A stretch of DNA of 64,000 nt from Microbacterium sufflavum (lineage in GTDB: Bacteria; Actinomycetota; Actinomycetes; Actinomycetales; Microbacteriaceae), in assembly GCF_023101165.1 (NCBI RefSeq), contig NZ_CP078076.1, positions 744,001 through 808,000 on the forward strand, given 5' to 3'. This document shows, one piece after another, positions 33,956 through 41,947 of the stretch (position 1 is the first letter of the stretch; each line of letters begins with the position of its first letter). The position numbers and the translations under genes are program-made. A model generated the notes under the pieces. That model did no database searches. It saw nothing but the letters and a program-made list of their open reading frames with translations, and was not told the DNA's origin.

Positions 33956-35270
33956 CGACCAGCTGCTCCAGCTCCGCCTGCGCCGCGTCGAGGGTCTTCT
34001 GCGCCTCGCCCTGACCGGCGATGATCGTGCCCCACGCCTCCTCGATGACCTTCTGCGCCTCGGCGCCCTGGTCGATCGAGGGGATCGGGGTGGCGAAGTC
34101 CATCGCCTCGCTCAGCCGGATGGTGCCCTCGGGGGCGTTGTCGGTGAAGGCGGGCGAGTTCGCGACCGACTCCCGGGCCGGCACGATGGTGCCGCCGATC
34201 TCGGCGAAGTAGCTGCCGGCCTCCTCCGACATGAGGAACTTGATGAAGGTCCACGCGGCCTGCTTGTTGTCGCTGTTCTTGGCGATGTTCCAGGCGTCCC
34301 AGCCGACCGGCGAGCCGTTGCCGGTCTTGGTGGGCCAGTTCACGACCACGGTCTTGTCGACCATGTCGAGCTCGCGCACACCGAGCACGGGCCAGCGTCC
34401 GCCGCTGAGGATCGCGAGCTTGCCCTGCTTGAACGCGGTGTTGCCGTCGAACTGGCCGCCGGGCTTCGGGGCCAGGCCCATCTCGACGAGGCTGCGGGCG
34501 AACTCGGCCGACTCGACCGCCTCCGGGGAGTTGTAGGTGGGCTCGCTCCAGTCGGCGTTGAACGTGCTGCCGCCGTTGGTGGTGAGCCACGGCATCACGT
34601 CGACGAAGTAGCCGGAGCCGGCGCCGACGAGGTAGGCGCCGGTCTTCTCCTTGATCTGCTTCCCGGCCGCGACGAACTCGTCCCACGTCCAGTTGCCGTC
34701 TTCGGGGATGGCGACTCCGGCCTTCTCGAACACGTCTTTGTTGAGGTACATGGCCATGGTGTTGAACCCGCCGGGGATGAAGACGGTCTCGCCGTCGGGG
34801 CCCGCCGCGAACTCCTCGTTGAACTTCTGCAGGTTGGGGCTGATGTCGTCCCAGTAGTCGTCGACGACGTCTTGGTCCTGCTCGATGTAGGGCGCGAGGT
34901 CGGCGAGGATGCCCTTCGAGGCGAACAGCCGCTGGCCCTCGGTGGCGACCTGGATGATGTCGATCTTCTGCCCGCCGGCGAGACGCGTCGCGACCGTGGT
35001 GGAGAACGTGGCCCAGTTGCCGCTGGGGATGCCGACGGCCTTGAGCTTGATGTCGGGGTACTGCTTGTTGAACTCGGCGAACAGCGCGTTGAACGCCTTC
35101 TGCTGGTCGGCGTCTCCCATGTAGACGAAGTTGAGCTCGCCGCTGTCCGGCTCCCCCTCGGCTCCGGCGCCTCCGCCCCCGCCGCCGCCCCCGGAGCATC
35201 CGCTGAGGGCGATGCCCGCCACCACCACGGATGCTGCGACCTTCCACATGCGACTGCGTGTCTTGCGCAT
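33948..35270 (-). CDS. ABC sugar transporter, solute-binding lipoprotein (D-arabinan-type locus)
   Basis: A 440-residue family 1 binding protein. The signal peptide ends in the lipobox IALSGC with Cys25 as anchor, followed by a Gly-rich linker. Motifs typical of sugar-binding lobes include PSGNWATFSTTVATRLAGG and WDAWNIAKNSDNKQAAWTFI. It is the first gene of an operon with two permeases, the YesL-like protein and GH116. Its promoter carries the regulon operator in the spacer. The ligand is probably an arabino-oligosaccharide (inference from neighbours). Confidence 0.92.
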   Translation of the reverse strand: MRKTRSRMWKVAASVVVAGIALSGCSGGGGGGGGAGAEGEPDSGELNFVYMGDADQQKAFNALFAEFNKQYPDIKLKAVGIPSGNWATFSTTVATRLAGGQKIDIIQVATEGQRLFASKGILADLAPYIEQDQDVVDDYWDDISPNLQKFNEEFAAGPDGETVFIPGGFNTMAMYLNKDVFEKAGVAIPEDGNWTWDEFVAAGKQIKEKTGAYLVGAGSGYFVDVMPWLTTNGGSTFNADWSEPTYNSPEAVESAEFARSLVEMGLAPKPGGQFDGNTAFKQGKLAILSGGRWPVLGVRELDMVDKTVVVNWPTKTGNGSPVGWDAWNIAKNSDNKQAAWTFIKFLMSEEAGSYFAEIGGTIVPARESVANSPAFTDNAPEGTIRLSEAMDFATPIPSIDQGAEAQKVIEEAWGTIIAGQGEAQKTLDAAQAELEQLVGE

Positions 35271-35378
35271 TGGTCCTCCTCAGGACGTCACTCGTCTTCG
35301 AGTCATGCTGTGTCCCGGCTGCCGCCGGGTGGGGGTGCCGACCAGCTCGCGTCGATCCACTCTGATCGGGTATGCGCC

Positions 35379-35407
35379 AGGTTAGGCGAAATCGATTTCA
35401 TGCGCAA
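35379..35407 (-). promoter_or_regulatory. Promoter and operator of the D-arabinan-type ABC operon
   Basis: On the minus strand TTGCGC (plus 35402-35407) and TAACCT (plus 35379-35384) are exactly 17 bp apart. The operator CGAAATCGATTTCA (35387-35400) fills the spacer. The architecture matches the kinase operon promoter. Confidence 0.8.
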
Positions 35408-35425
35408 TAGTCGGCGACGGGCTGC

Positions 35426-36577
35426 TCATCCGTCGGCGCGGTCGAGGTCGGCGGCGAACCAGAACACGTTGTACGGATCCCAGAGCGAGAGCGTGAAGTA
35501 GATGCGCCGACCGTCGTCCGAGACGTACCGCGGGTCGAGGTAGGGGCCGTAGAGCCCCGGGTAGTCGTCGCCGGGCACGAGCTCGATCGGCTCGCCCCAG
35601 GGGCCCCACGGGGTGATGCCCTCGCGGATGTAGGCGTTGCCGGCGTCGGAGTAGGTCATGATCCAGCGCTCCAGGTACGTCGACCACATCACCGACAGCT
35701 CGCCGATCGTGCCCTCGACCACGACCTGCGCGTCGTCCAGATCGTCCGACCACACCGGTTCGTCGTCGTCGAGGCCCGCGAAGTACGAGTAGGAGCCCTG
35801 GTCCTCCACAGCCTCCTCGGTGGCCGGCACCCGCATCAGCCGCACCTCCCCGAACCGCCCGGAGGGGATCGCCCACAGGTAGATCCAGTCCTCGCCGTCG
35901 GCCGTGACGGGGGCTGTCGCGAACTGCACGAAACCGGAGTCACCTGGCCACTCGATGCCCTCGACGGGAGCCCAGGTCTGCCCGTCATCCCGCGAGACGA
36001 CGAGGGCGGAGCGGTTCGCATCCCACGCGCCGGGGTCACCCCAGTAGCTCACTGACATGCAGGAGACGTAGATCGTGTCGCCGATCGCGAAGCCCGCAGT
36101 GGGGATCTTGGTGACCTCGCCGGAGCCGTCGTTGGGGTCGTGGTCGCCCTCGATCAGCGGGGCCGCGAGCCCGATCCCGTCGGCCACCCAGCCGTCGAAG
36201 AAGATGCCGTCGGTCGGGTCGTCGTCGGTCGTCCAGGCGGCCACGTTGGAGCGCCACTGCCCGCCCTGACCGCCGGTCGTGCCCGGTGCGCGCTCGCCGA
36301 ACGTGTCGCCGAAGAAGAACCAGGTGCGGTCGCCCACGGTGGTCATCGAGCCGAGGTCGGTGCCGGCGACACCGACCGCCTCGGTGTCGTTGATGCCCGC
36401 CGGTCCGGTCAGCTGCGCGACCTCGGTGAGCCCGGAGATTCCGGTCAGCACGAACGGCTTGTCGGGATCGGGATCGAGCTCCACGGGCGCCCCTCCCCCG
36501 GCGCACGCGGCGAGGCTCGAAGCCAGTGCGGCGGCGGCGAGCAGGGTGGTCGAGCGACGGGCACGGGTGCGGGACAT
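35426..36577 (-). CDS. GH183 (DUF4185) lipoprotein, endo-D-arabinanase candidate
   Basis: A 383-residue surface lipoprotein: signal peptide with lipobox LAAC (Cys25), then a five-bladed-propeller-like DUF4185 domain. This family is now GH183, whose known Microbacterium members are endo-D-arabinofuranases that cut mycobacterial arabinogalactan and lipoarabinomannan. The two acidic motifs GTDLG (Asp74) and FGDTF (Asp91) match the family's catalytic aspartates as I recall them. Later blades show ERWIMTYSD and GLYGPYLDPRYV. It is the only exported hydrolase of the locus and should release oligosaccharides for the ABC importer. It is monocistronic with its own operator. Confidence 0.88.
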   Translation of the reverse strand: MSRTRARRSTTLLAAAALASSLAACAGGGAPVELDPDPDKPFVLTGISGLTEVAQLTGPAGINDTEAVGVAGTDLGSMTTVGDRTWFFFGDTFGERAPGTTGGQGGQWRSNVAAWTTDDDPTDGIFFDGWVADGIGLAAPLIEGDHDPNDGSGEVTKIPTAGFAIGDTIYVSCMSVSYWGDPGAWDANRSALVVSRDDGQTWAPVEGIEWPGDSGFVQFATAPVTADGEDWIYLWAIPSGRFGEVRLMRVPATEEAVEDQGSYSYFAGLDDDEPVWSDDLDDAQVVVEGTIGELSVMWSTYLERWIMTYSDAGNAYIREGITPWGPWGEPIELVPGDDYPGLYGPYLDPRYVSDDGRRIYFTLSLWDPYNVFWFAADLDRADG

Positions 36578-36620
36578 GCGGCTCCTCGGCGAGCGACAGG
36601 GGTATGGAGGCCGACGATAC

Positions 36621-36634
36621 CGAAATCGATTTCA
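36621..36634. promoter_or_regulatory. Operator upstream of GH183
   Basis: CGAAATCGATTTCA lies 44 nt before the GH183 start. On the minus strand TATCGT follows it by one base and can act as -10, with a weak TGGTGT 17 bp upstream, repeating the promoter layout of the other regulon members. Confidence 0.75.
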
Positions 36635-36913
36635 GTACACCAGGCCCTCTGCGTGGGGGTCGGCCGCGTCACGCACGGTCAGCGGCGTCGCGGCTCCACC
36701 AGCCGCCGCGGGGGCATGACATAATCTCCCCGTCCAGGTTCGCCGATCCTGGATCCGAGCTCTGCCTCAGTCCGAACCTGGCCGCCGACGACGACGTGGC
36801 GGCGTCCTCACCCGAAGGGCTACGCATTCGATGACCAGACACGCGCAGGCGGTCGCGCCCTTCTCCAAGCATCTGACACCGCACTCACACTCCGTCGCAC
36901 CGATCGCTTCCCC
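36635..36913. other. Intergenic stretch with no clear gene; decayed coding remnant possible
   Basis: No convincing gene starts here. The frame of the following gene stays open upstream back to a TAA at 36722 but has no start codon before GTG 36914; part reads KGYAFDDQTRAGG. A 28-codon ORF at 36831-36917 (MTRHAQAVAPFSKHL...) ends in a GTGA overlap with that start. The stretch may be the remains of a longer upstream gene, for instance a toxin, but nothing recognisable is left. A CATAAT box lies at about 36719-36724. Confidence 0.4.
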
Positions 36914-37432
36914 GTGATCACGCTCAGTGAGCTGCTTTTCGCCGACGTTCCAGAAGACACGAAGGACGAAGACCCCTTCATTTCCGAAGAGGATGCGTTT
37001 GTCGAAGCCCAGGTGAATGCCGTGCACTTCGACGCCATCACCGCCACTCTGGGCATCCTGTGCGATCTGCGGACCGCTCTACAGCTCGACGAAACGAACA
37101 CGGGGCTTCTCGTTCTGAGAGGCGTGGGTCTGCTGGAGTGGTCCGGTGTCACCGACCGTCACAGGACGTCGCGGAAAGTGGTGGGCTCTTCGGCCCGGTC
37201 ACTCGACGCGGGACTGGAACTTCATCTCGCATTGACTCCGGGGGCAGATCTTCGGGTCCGTGGGAGGAGCGCTGTCTTCCACTCGCTCGACGTGGCGGCG
37301 CTCGGAGAGATTCCCGACTTCGGCTCGCATACGGATCAGGAGGTGCGCAGCATGTCCCCACGGTGGGACTCCGCCGCCCGCGTCGTCCGTACGACACCGT
37401 TGGCGCTGGGACCCGGCAGGGCTCCCCGTTGA
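36914..37432 (+). CDS. Hypothetical protein, orphan immunity-type candidate
   Basis: A 172-residue acidic-start protein (MITLSELLFADVPEDTKDEDPFISEEDAFVEAQV...). I know no characterised member, but this style of protein, paired with the small gene 14 nt downstream, recurs next to polymorphic-toxin genes in Actinobacteria as I recall, hence the tentative immunity label. GTG 36914 is the only available start and overlaps the stop of a 28-codon upstream ORF. GC is lower than in neighbouring genes and codon choice is less biased, which suggests transfer. No toxin gene is visible. Confidence 0.55.
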   Translation: MITLSELLFADVPEDTKDEDPFISEEDAFVEAQVNAVHFDAITATLGILCDLRTALQLDETNTGLLVLRGVGLLEWSGVTDRHRTSRKVVGSSARSLDAGLELHLALTPGADLRVRGRSAVFHSLDVAALGEIPDFGSHTDQEVRSMSPRWDSAARVVRTTPLALGPGRAPR

Positions 37433-37446
37433 GTGAAGGGTACGCA

Positions 37447-37674
37447 ATGCCGGAAGGGGAACTGAAGCTCTACCTGAGCTCGAGCGAAGCACTGGTTCTT
37501 TACGATTGGTTGGCGTCGACCCATGAGAGAGGCCTACCCGGCCTCGATGATGCCAGCGCTACCGTGCTGTGGGATCTTGAATCTCAATTGGAGCCACTCC
37601 TGGTCGCCATCGTGCAAGCGGACTATTCCCTTCAGGTTGAGAATGCGAGGGCACGAGTCTTGGGCTTCGAGTGA
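37447..37674 (+). CDS. Small hypothetical protein (75 aa), partner of the preceding gene
   Basis: A 75-residue protein, MPEGELKLYLSSSEALVLYDWLAS..., with a conserved-looking middle TVLWDLESQLEPLLV. Small proteins with EALVLFDWL and VLWDLE motifs are widespread hypotheticals in Actinobacteria, often beside immunity-like genes. ATG 37447 lies 14 nt after the preceding stop, so the two are co-transcribed. Function unknown. Its 3' end overlaps the non-homologous tail of the broken PIN gene on the other strand, so this region is a junction. Confidence 0.6.
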   Translation: MPEGELKLYLSSSEALVLYDWLASTHERGLPGLDDASATVLWDLESQLEPLLVAIVQADYSLQVENARARVLGFE

Positions 37675-37966
37675 CCATTCCAGCTGCGACGGGCGCCTCA
37701 GCGACACTTGCGGTAGGCAAGCTTCGCTGGTTATCGCGGGCCACTTGGCAGTGGCCGATCACGAGCACGTCCCAGCCGAAGCGCTTTCGAAGATCAGAGA
37801 TCTTCGCCGCTCGCTCGTGCTGGTGCCGCTCTGCCTCAGCCTCTCCGAGCGCAGACCAGCACACGCGGAAGTCCGATGTCACGGCGCCGATGATCAGCAG
37901 ACCCCGAGTCACCGAAGGAGTGAGGACGTTGGCGTCCAGGTAGACGAGGCTCTTTGCTCCCACCAC
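37559..37966 (-). pseudogene. Truncated PIN-domain toxin
   Basis: Residues 1 to about 70 match the start of PIN toxins of the type MVG..LVYLDANVL, including the first acidic residue of the nuclease site and the SDFRVCWSALGEAEAERH helix. After VLV (near plus-strand 37750) the reading frame continues for 65 residues unlike any PIN protein and stops at 37559. Full-length relatives run to about 190-220 residues, so the remaining acidic residues are missing and the RNase is probably inactive. GTG 37966 starts 5 nt after the antitoxin stop. The breakpoint lies just downstream of the small gene on the other strand. Confidence 0.65.
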
Positions 37967-37971
37967 GGCGC

Positions 37972-38283
37972 TCAGAAGTCGTCGGCGAGCGCGGTGCCGA
38001 GATCGCCGAGGTAGGCGGCCCGGAACCTTTCGAAGTCTGCGACCGTGATGACATTGCGGTTACCGCGCTTCGACGCTCGGAGCTCTCCCGATTCGATCCT
38101 GCGCAGCACGGTCGTGCGGGAGAGCCCCAGTTCGCGGGCGACCTGCTGCGGGGTCATGACCGGCGTCTGCACGTCGATCGTGACGATTCTGCCCGCGTCG
38201 AGCTCTGCTGTGATCTTCGTGAGGAGTTCTTCGCGCCACTTCGCCCCTGCTGGCTTCTTCTCGATCTTCATCAAGGTGCTCAC
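37972..38283 (-). CDS. HTH antitoxin of a PIN toxin-antitoxin pair
   Basis: A 103-residue protein with an excisionase-like helix-turn-helix (MTPQQVARELGLSRTTVLRRIESGELRASKRG, residues about 43-75) and an acidic C-terminal tail for toxin binding. Its position directly before the PIN gene is the standard antitoxin-first order. GTG 38283 has AGGGAGG 5 nt upstream; ATG 38271 is an alternative. An inverted repeat across its promoter is a likely autoregulatory site. The antitoxin is intact although the toxin is broken. Confidence 0.75.
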   Translation of the reverse strand: MSTLMKIEKKPAGAKWREELLTKITAELDAGRIVTIDVQTPVMTPQQVARELGLSRTTVLRRIESGELRASKRGNRNVITVADFERFRAAYLGDLGTALADDF

Positions 38284-38294
38284 GACGGCCTCCC

Positions 38295-38321
38295 TGGTCA
38301 GTTCGCAACTCTATCTGACCA
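38295..38321. promoter_or_regulatory. Inverted repeat around the antitoxin promoter
   Basis: TGGTCAG (38295-38301) and CTGACCA (38315-38321) form a perfect 7-bp inverted repeat. A minus-strand TAGAGT box (plus 38308-38313) lies between the arms, so binding would block the promoter. It is a typical antitoxin operator. Confidence 0.6.
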
Positions 38322-38343
38322 TTTTGACACACTCGACACAACC

Positions 38344-38373
38344 GTGGGAGGGGGCGAAGCCGCCCCCACCCAC
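38344..38373 (-). terminator. Hairpin terminator of the third ABC operon
   Basis: On the minus strand GTGGG-T-GGGGGCG pairs with CGCCCCC-T-CCCAC around a GCTT loop, with two T residues opposed. It starts 14 nt after the binding-protein stop codon and separates the operon from the antitoxin gene. Confidence 0.75.
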
Positions 38374-38386
38374 GCCCCTCCGGGGT

Positions 38387-39751
38387 TCAGCCCGCCGTGG
38401 CGTTCTCGTAGGCGCGCATCGCGGCGTCCTGCGCATCCTTCAACGCGTCCTCGGGAGACTTGTCGCCGAGCAGCGCCGCGGTGATGGCGTTGTTCAGCTC
38501 GTTCTGGATCTCCTGCCCCGCGGGCGAGGAGCCGAACGACTTCCCGTAGTCCACGACGTCGTAGTACGTGGAGATCACCTGGTCGAAGCCCGCGTTGCCG
38601 CTCTCGGTCACGAACTTCTCGCGGATGGCCTGGTCGGCCGAGGGCGAGCCGGTGAACAGCCCGGTGTTGATGCCACCCTCCTCCTCGATGGTCATCGCCC
38701 GCGCGTCGCCCGCCGCCATCCACGCGTCGTCCGAGGTGAGGTTCACCATCCACGCGCACGCTGCCGCGGGGTTCTTCGCCCCGACGGGGATCACGAACGC
38801 CGTGCCGGACGCGACCGAGAACGGCTCCCCGTCGCTGTTGAGGAACGGCACCGCCTCCAACTGGATCTGGTCGGCGTAGGGGCTGAGCACGTTGGGGTAC
38901 CACTGGGCGTTCACCTGCGAGCCGACCTGCTGCGCCACGAACTGGTTCTGGTCGCCGAACGCGTCGAACGAGTCGGTGAAGCTCTTCACCGCCGCGAAGC
39001 CGCCCTGCGCGTCGGTGATCTGCTTGAGCATCTCGATGCCCGCGACGTTGCTTGGGTCGTCCAGGGTGGGGGCGCCGTCGGCGTCGTTGAGCTGACCGCC
39101 CATGCCGAGGATCCACAGCCCCGCCTGTCCGGTGGCGACCGGGTCGAAGCCGAGCCGCGACGGCACGCCGCCCGACTCCTGGTACATCTTGGCGATCGCG
39201 CCGAGCAGCACGTCGGGCTGCGAGGTGTCGATCTCCTCCGCGGTCACCCCGGCCTCGTCGAGCACGGCCTTGTTCAGCAGGATCGCCGGCGGCTGGTAGA
39301 ACTGCGGCACGGCCCACACCGCATCCTCGTAGGTCACGTCGTCGACCACGAACGGGTACCAGTGGTCGCGCGGCGTCACGTCCTGCGCGGCGAAGCACTC
39401 GTCGAGCGGCATGATGAGGTCTTGCGCGGCGTAGGTCGTGACGTAGCGGCGGTCCATCTGCACCACGTCGGGCACGTCACCGCTCGCGATGCGGGTGGTG
39501 AACTTCTGCGCGTCGAAGGCCGTCGCGTCGAGGTCGACCTTCACGTCGCTCAGCTGCTCTGCCGCATAGTCCATGCGCGAGGTGCCGACGTCGTCGGCGT
39601 TCTCGAACCCCCACGCCTTCAGCGTGCCGCTCGGCTCCGCACCGAAGTCGGCGTCGGCGGCCTGGTCTCCCCCTCCTCCCCCGCCGCAGCCGGCGAGGAC
39701 GAGGACGGATGCGGCGGTGACCGCGGTGATTCCCCACGTGCGTGTGCGCAT
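38387..39751 (-). CDS. ABC sugar transporter, solute-binding lipoprotein (third ABC operon)
   Basis: A 454-residue family 1 binding protein. The signal peptide ends in LVLAGC (Cys22). QKFTTRIASGDVPDVVQMDR and the aromatic-rich WAVPQFYQPPAILLNK are typical of oligosaccharide-binding lobes. Here it is last in its operon, after both permeases, the reverse of the other two systems. No hydrolase or regulator gene accompanies it, so the ligand is unknown. Confidence 0.92.
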   Translation of the reverse strand: MRTRTWGITAVTAASVLVLAGCGGGGGGDQAADADFGAEPSGTLKAWGFENADDVGTSRMDYAAEQLSDVKVDLDATAFDAQKFTTRIASGDVPDVVQMDRRYVTTYAAQDLIMPLDECFAAQDVTPRDHWYPFVVDDVTYEDAVWAVPQFYQPPAILLNKAVLDEAGVTAEEIDTSQPDVLLGAIAKMYQESGGVPSRLGFDPVATGQAGLWILGMGGQLNDADGAPTLDDPSNVAGIEMLKQITDAQGGFAAVKSFTDSFDAFGDQNQFVAQQVGSQVNAQWYPNVLSPYADQIQLEAVPFLNSDGEPFSVASGTAFVIPVGAKNPAAACAWMVNLTSDDAWMAAGDARAMTIEEEGGINTGLFTGSPSADQAIREKFVTESGNAGFDQVISTYYDVVDYGKSFGSSPAGQEIQNELNNAITAALLGDKSPEDALKDAQDAAMRAYENATAG

Positions 39752-39780
39752 GACTGCTCCTTTCGATCGGTGGTGCGTTG

Positions 39781-40734
39781 TCAGCCCTTGCGCCCCTGGG
39801 TGGCGACGCCCTCGATGAAGGAGCGCTGCCCGAAGGCGAAGAGGATGAGCATGGGCAGCGTCACCAGCAGCGACGCGACCATGACGTACTGGTAGTCGCC
39901 GTGGCCTCCCGCTGTGGGGCTGTACTTGGTCATGGCGTAGGCGATGCCGAGCGGGGCGGTGAACTGGTCGACCGACCCGGCGTTGAGGTAGATGAGGGCG
40001 GCCTGCAGGTTGTTCCAGCTGGCCTGGAACTCGAACAGGAACACGATCACGAACGACGGGATCGACAGCGGCATCGCGATCCGCCAGAACAGCCCCCACG
40101 CGCTCGCCCCGTCGAGCCGCGCCGCCTCGAACAGCTCCCGCGGCAGCCCGAGGAAGAACTGCCGTTGCAGGAAGATGTAGAACGCCGACCCGAACAGGTT
40201 CATGCCCCACAGCGGCACCCACGTGCCCAGTAGCCCGGTCTCCTTCCAGATCAGGTAGATCGGGATCATGGTCACCGCGCCGGGCAGCATCATGGTCGCG
40301 AGCACGAGGCCGAACAGCAGGCCGCGGCCGGGGAAGCGGAAGTACGCGAAGCCGAACGCCACGATCGAGCTGGAGATCGCCACAGTCCCCGCGGCCAGCA
40401 GGGCGATGGCGATGCTGTTGCCCATCCAGCTCAGCAGCGGCAGCTGGTTCCACACCTCGACGTAGTTCTCCGGCACGAACGTCTTCGGGATGAGGGCGTT
40501 GTCGAACACCTCGCCGCGCGGCTTGAGGCTCGCCGCGATCAGCCACACGAACGGGTAGAGGAACAGCAGACCGAACAGCACGAGGATCACGTTCAGCACG
40601 ATCCGGCCGGCGAGGCTCTTCGGCTGGTGGAGCCGGCGGCGCCAGCGCCCGCGCGTGGGGACCGTGGTGGTGAACGTGCCGGGGCTCTTCTCCCGCTCGA
40701 CCTCGACGGGTTCCGGGCGCAGTGTCTGCGACAT
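39781..40734 (-). CDS. ABC sugar transporter permease 2 (third ABC operon)
   Basis: A 317-residue MalG-type permease. A 45-residue charged N-terminal tail precedes six helices, the first at about 48-70 (VLNVILVLFGLLFLYPFVW). The EAA loop reads ELFEAARLDGASAWGLF. Its start overlaps the permease 1 stop (TGATG), so translation is coupled. Confidence 0.93.
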   Translation of the reverse strand: MSQTLRPEPVEVEREKSPGTFTTTVPTRGRWRRRLHQPKSLAGRIVLNVILVLFGLLFLYPFVWLIAASLKPRGEVFDNALIPKTFVPENYVEVWNQLPLLSWMGNSIAIALLAAGTVAISSSIVAFGFAYFRFPGRGLLFGLVLATMMLPGAVTMIPIYLIWKETGLLGTWVPLWGMNLFGSAFYIFLQRQFFLGLPRELFEAARLDGASAWGLFWRIAMPLSIPSFVIVFLFEFQASWNNLQAALIYLNAGSVDQFTAPLGIAYAMTKYSPTAGGHGDYQYVMVASLLVTLPMLILFAFGQRSFIEGVATQGRKG

Positions 40735-41654
40735 CAGCGGTCTCCCTCGTAGTAGACGAAGCGGTTGCCGACCTTCACCTGGATCAGGGTGATCAGCATG
40801 ATGATCACGAACAGCAGCCACGCCATCGCCGCCGCGAATCCGAAGTTGAACTGCCGGAACGCCTGCTGGAACAGGTAGATGGCGTAGAACAGCGACGCCT
40901 CCGGCGAGGAGTTGCTCTGGTCGCGCCAGAACAGCAGGTACGCCTGGTCGAAGATCTGGAACGCGGCGATCGATAGCACGATCACGTTGAAGAACATCGC
41001 CCCGGAGATCATCGGCAGGGTGATCGAGAAGAACTTGCGGACGGGCCCCGCGCCGTCGAGCGACGCCACCTCGTACAGCTCGACGGGCACGTTCTTCAGC
41101 GCCGCGAGGAAGATCACCATCGTCCCAGCGACCGTCCACAGCGTCATCATCACGATGCTCGGCTTCACCCACGCCGGGTCGACGAGCCACTGCGGCCCCT
41201 CGATGCCGAACAGCCGGAGGAACTGGTTCACCGCGCCGGAGTTGCCGTTGAGCAGCAGGAAGAACACCGCCGCCGTCGCGACCGCCGGGGTCATCTTCGG
41301 CAGGTAGTACAGCACCCGGAAGAACCCGGCGCCCCGGCCGACGCGGTTGAGCAGCATCGCCAGCACCAGCGCGAACACGATCTCCAGCGGCACGGCCATC
41401 ACCACGTAGAAGAGGGTGTTCGCGAGCGAGACCCCCACCCGCGGGTCGTCGAACAGGTCGGCGTAGTTGTCGATGCCGATCGGGCGGGCGGTGTTCGTGG
41501 CCAAGTTGTAGCTGCTGAACGAGATGTAGAGGCTGTAGATCATCGCACCGGCCGTGAACACCAGGAACCCGATGATCCAGGGCGAGATGAACAGGTACCC
41601 CGCGAGGGCCTCGCGGCGGTTGTAGCGATCGCGTGTGCGTGGCGTCCGTGCCAT
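40734..41654 (-). CDS. ABC sugar transporter permease 1 (third ABC operon)
   Basis: A 306-residue MalF-type permease with six helices, beginning at about 17 (LAGYLFISPWIIGFLVFTAG). The EAA-type loop reads ELYEVASLDGAGPVRKF. It is the first gene of the operon. Two LacI-style sites lie 160-200 nt upstream. Confidence 0.93.
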   Translation of the reverse strand: MARTPRTRDRYNRREALAGYLFISPWIIGFLVFTAGAMIYSLYISFSSYNLATNTARPIGIDNYADLFDDPRVGVSLANTLFYVVMAVPLEIVFALVLAMLLNRVGRGAGFFRVLYYLPKMTPAVATAAVFFLLLNGNSGAVNQFLRLFGIEGPQWLVDPAWVKPSIVMMTLWTVAGTMVIFLAALKNVPVELYEVASLDGAGPVRKFFSITLPMISGAMFFNVIVLSIAAFQIFDQAYLLFWRDQSNSSPEASLFYAIYLFQQAFRQFNFGFAAAMAWLLFVIIMLITLIQVKVGNRFVYYEGDR

Positions 41655-41816
41655 CCACCCGCTCCTTCCCTGCGATGATCCGGCGTGCGAGGGCACGCCG
41701 GAGAGACCGTGGTGCCCGGCTGCCGGGCACGCGCGATGCCGGATCGGGGCTGCCCGTGCTGCGCGACGGGGGAGGTGCAGTCGGCGGTCCGAGCCTTGAA
41801 TCGGACAGTAGGACCG

Positions 41817-41853
41817 GAGAAGCGTTTCGCCACGGGGCTTGCGCAGAACCGTT
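41817..41853. promoter_or_regulatory. Two LacI-style sites upstream of the third ABC operon
   Basis: GAAGCGTTTC (41817-41826) and GAACCGTTTC (41844-41853) are near-palindromes centred on CG, with centres 27 bp apart. They differ from both other operator sets in the window. No LacI gene lies nearby, so the regulator would be encoded elsewhere. They lie between this operon and the divergent GAF-PP2C gene and could affect either. Confidence 0.45.
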
Positions 41854-41947
41854 TCCTGTGGTTCACCTGGACGCGCCTTCGACGGCCGCACCACGCCGCC
41901 GATATTCCGCCTAGGATGACCGGAAGTGACCGTAGGAGGGGCGGGCG

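Noticed and set aside
36640-36760. GC-rich stretch considered as a possible tRNA or small RNA gene
   Set aside because: No cloverleaf, anticodon arm or T-loop GTTCGAnTC sequence could be folded by eye.
38387-41654. Third ABC operon considered part of the D-arabinan regulon
   Set aside because: It lacks the TGAAATCGATTTCA-type operator and is separated by the toxin islet and a strong terminator.
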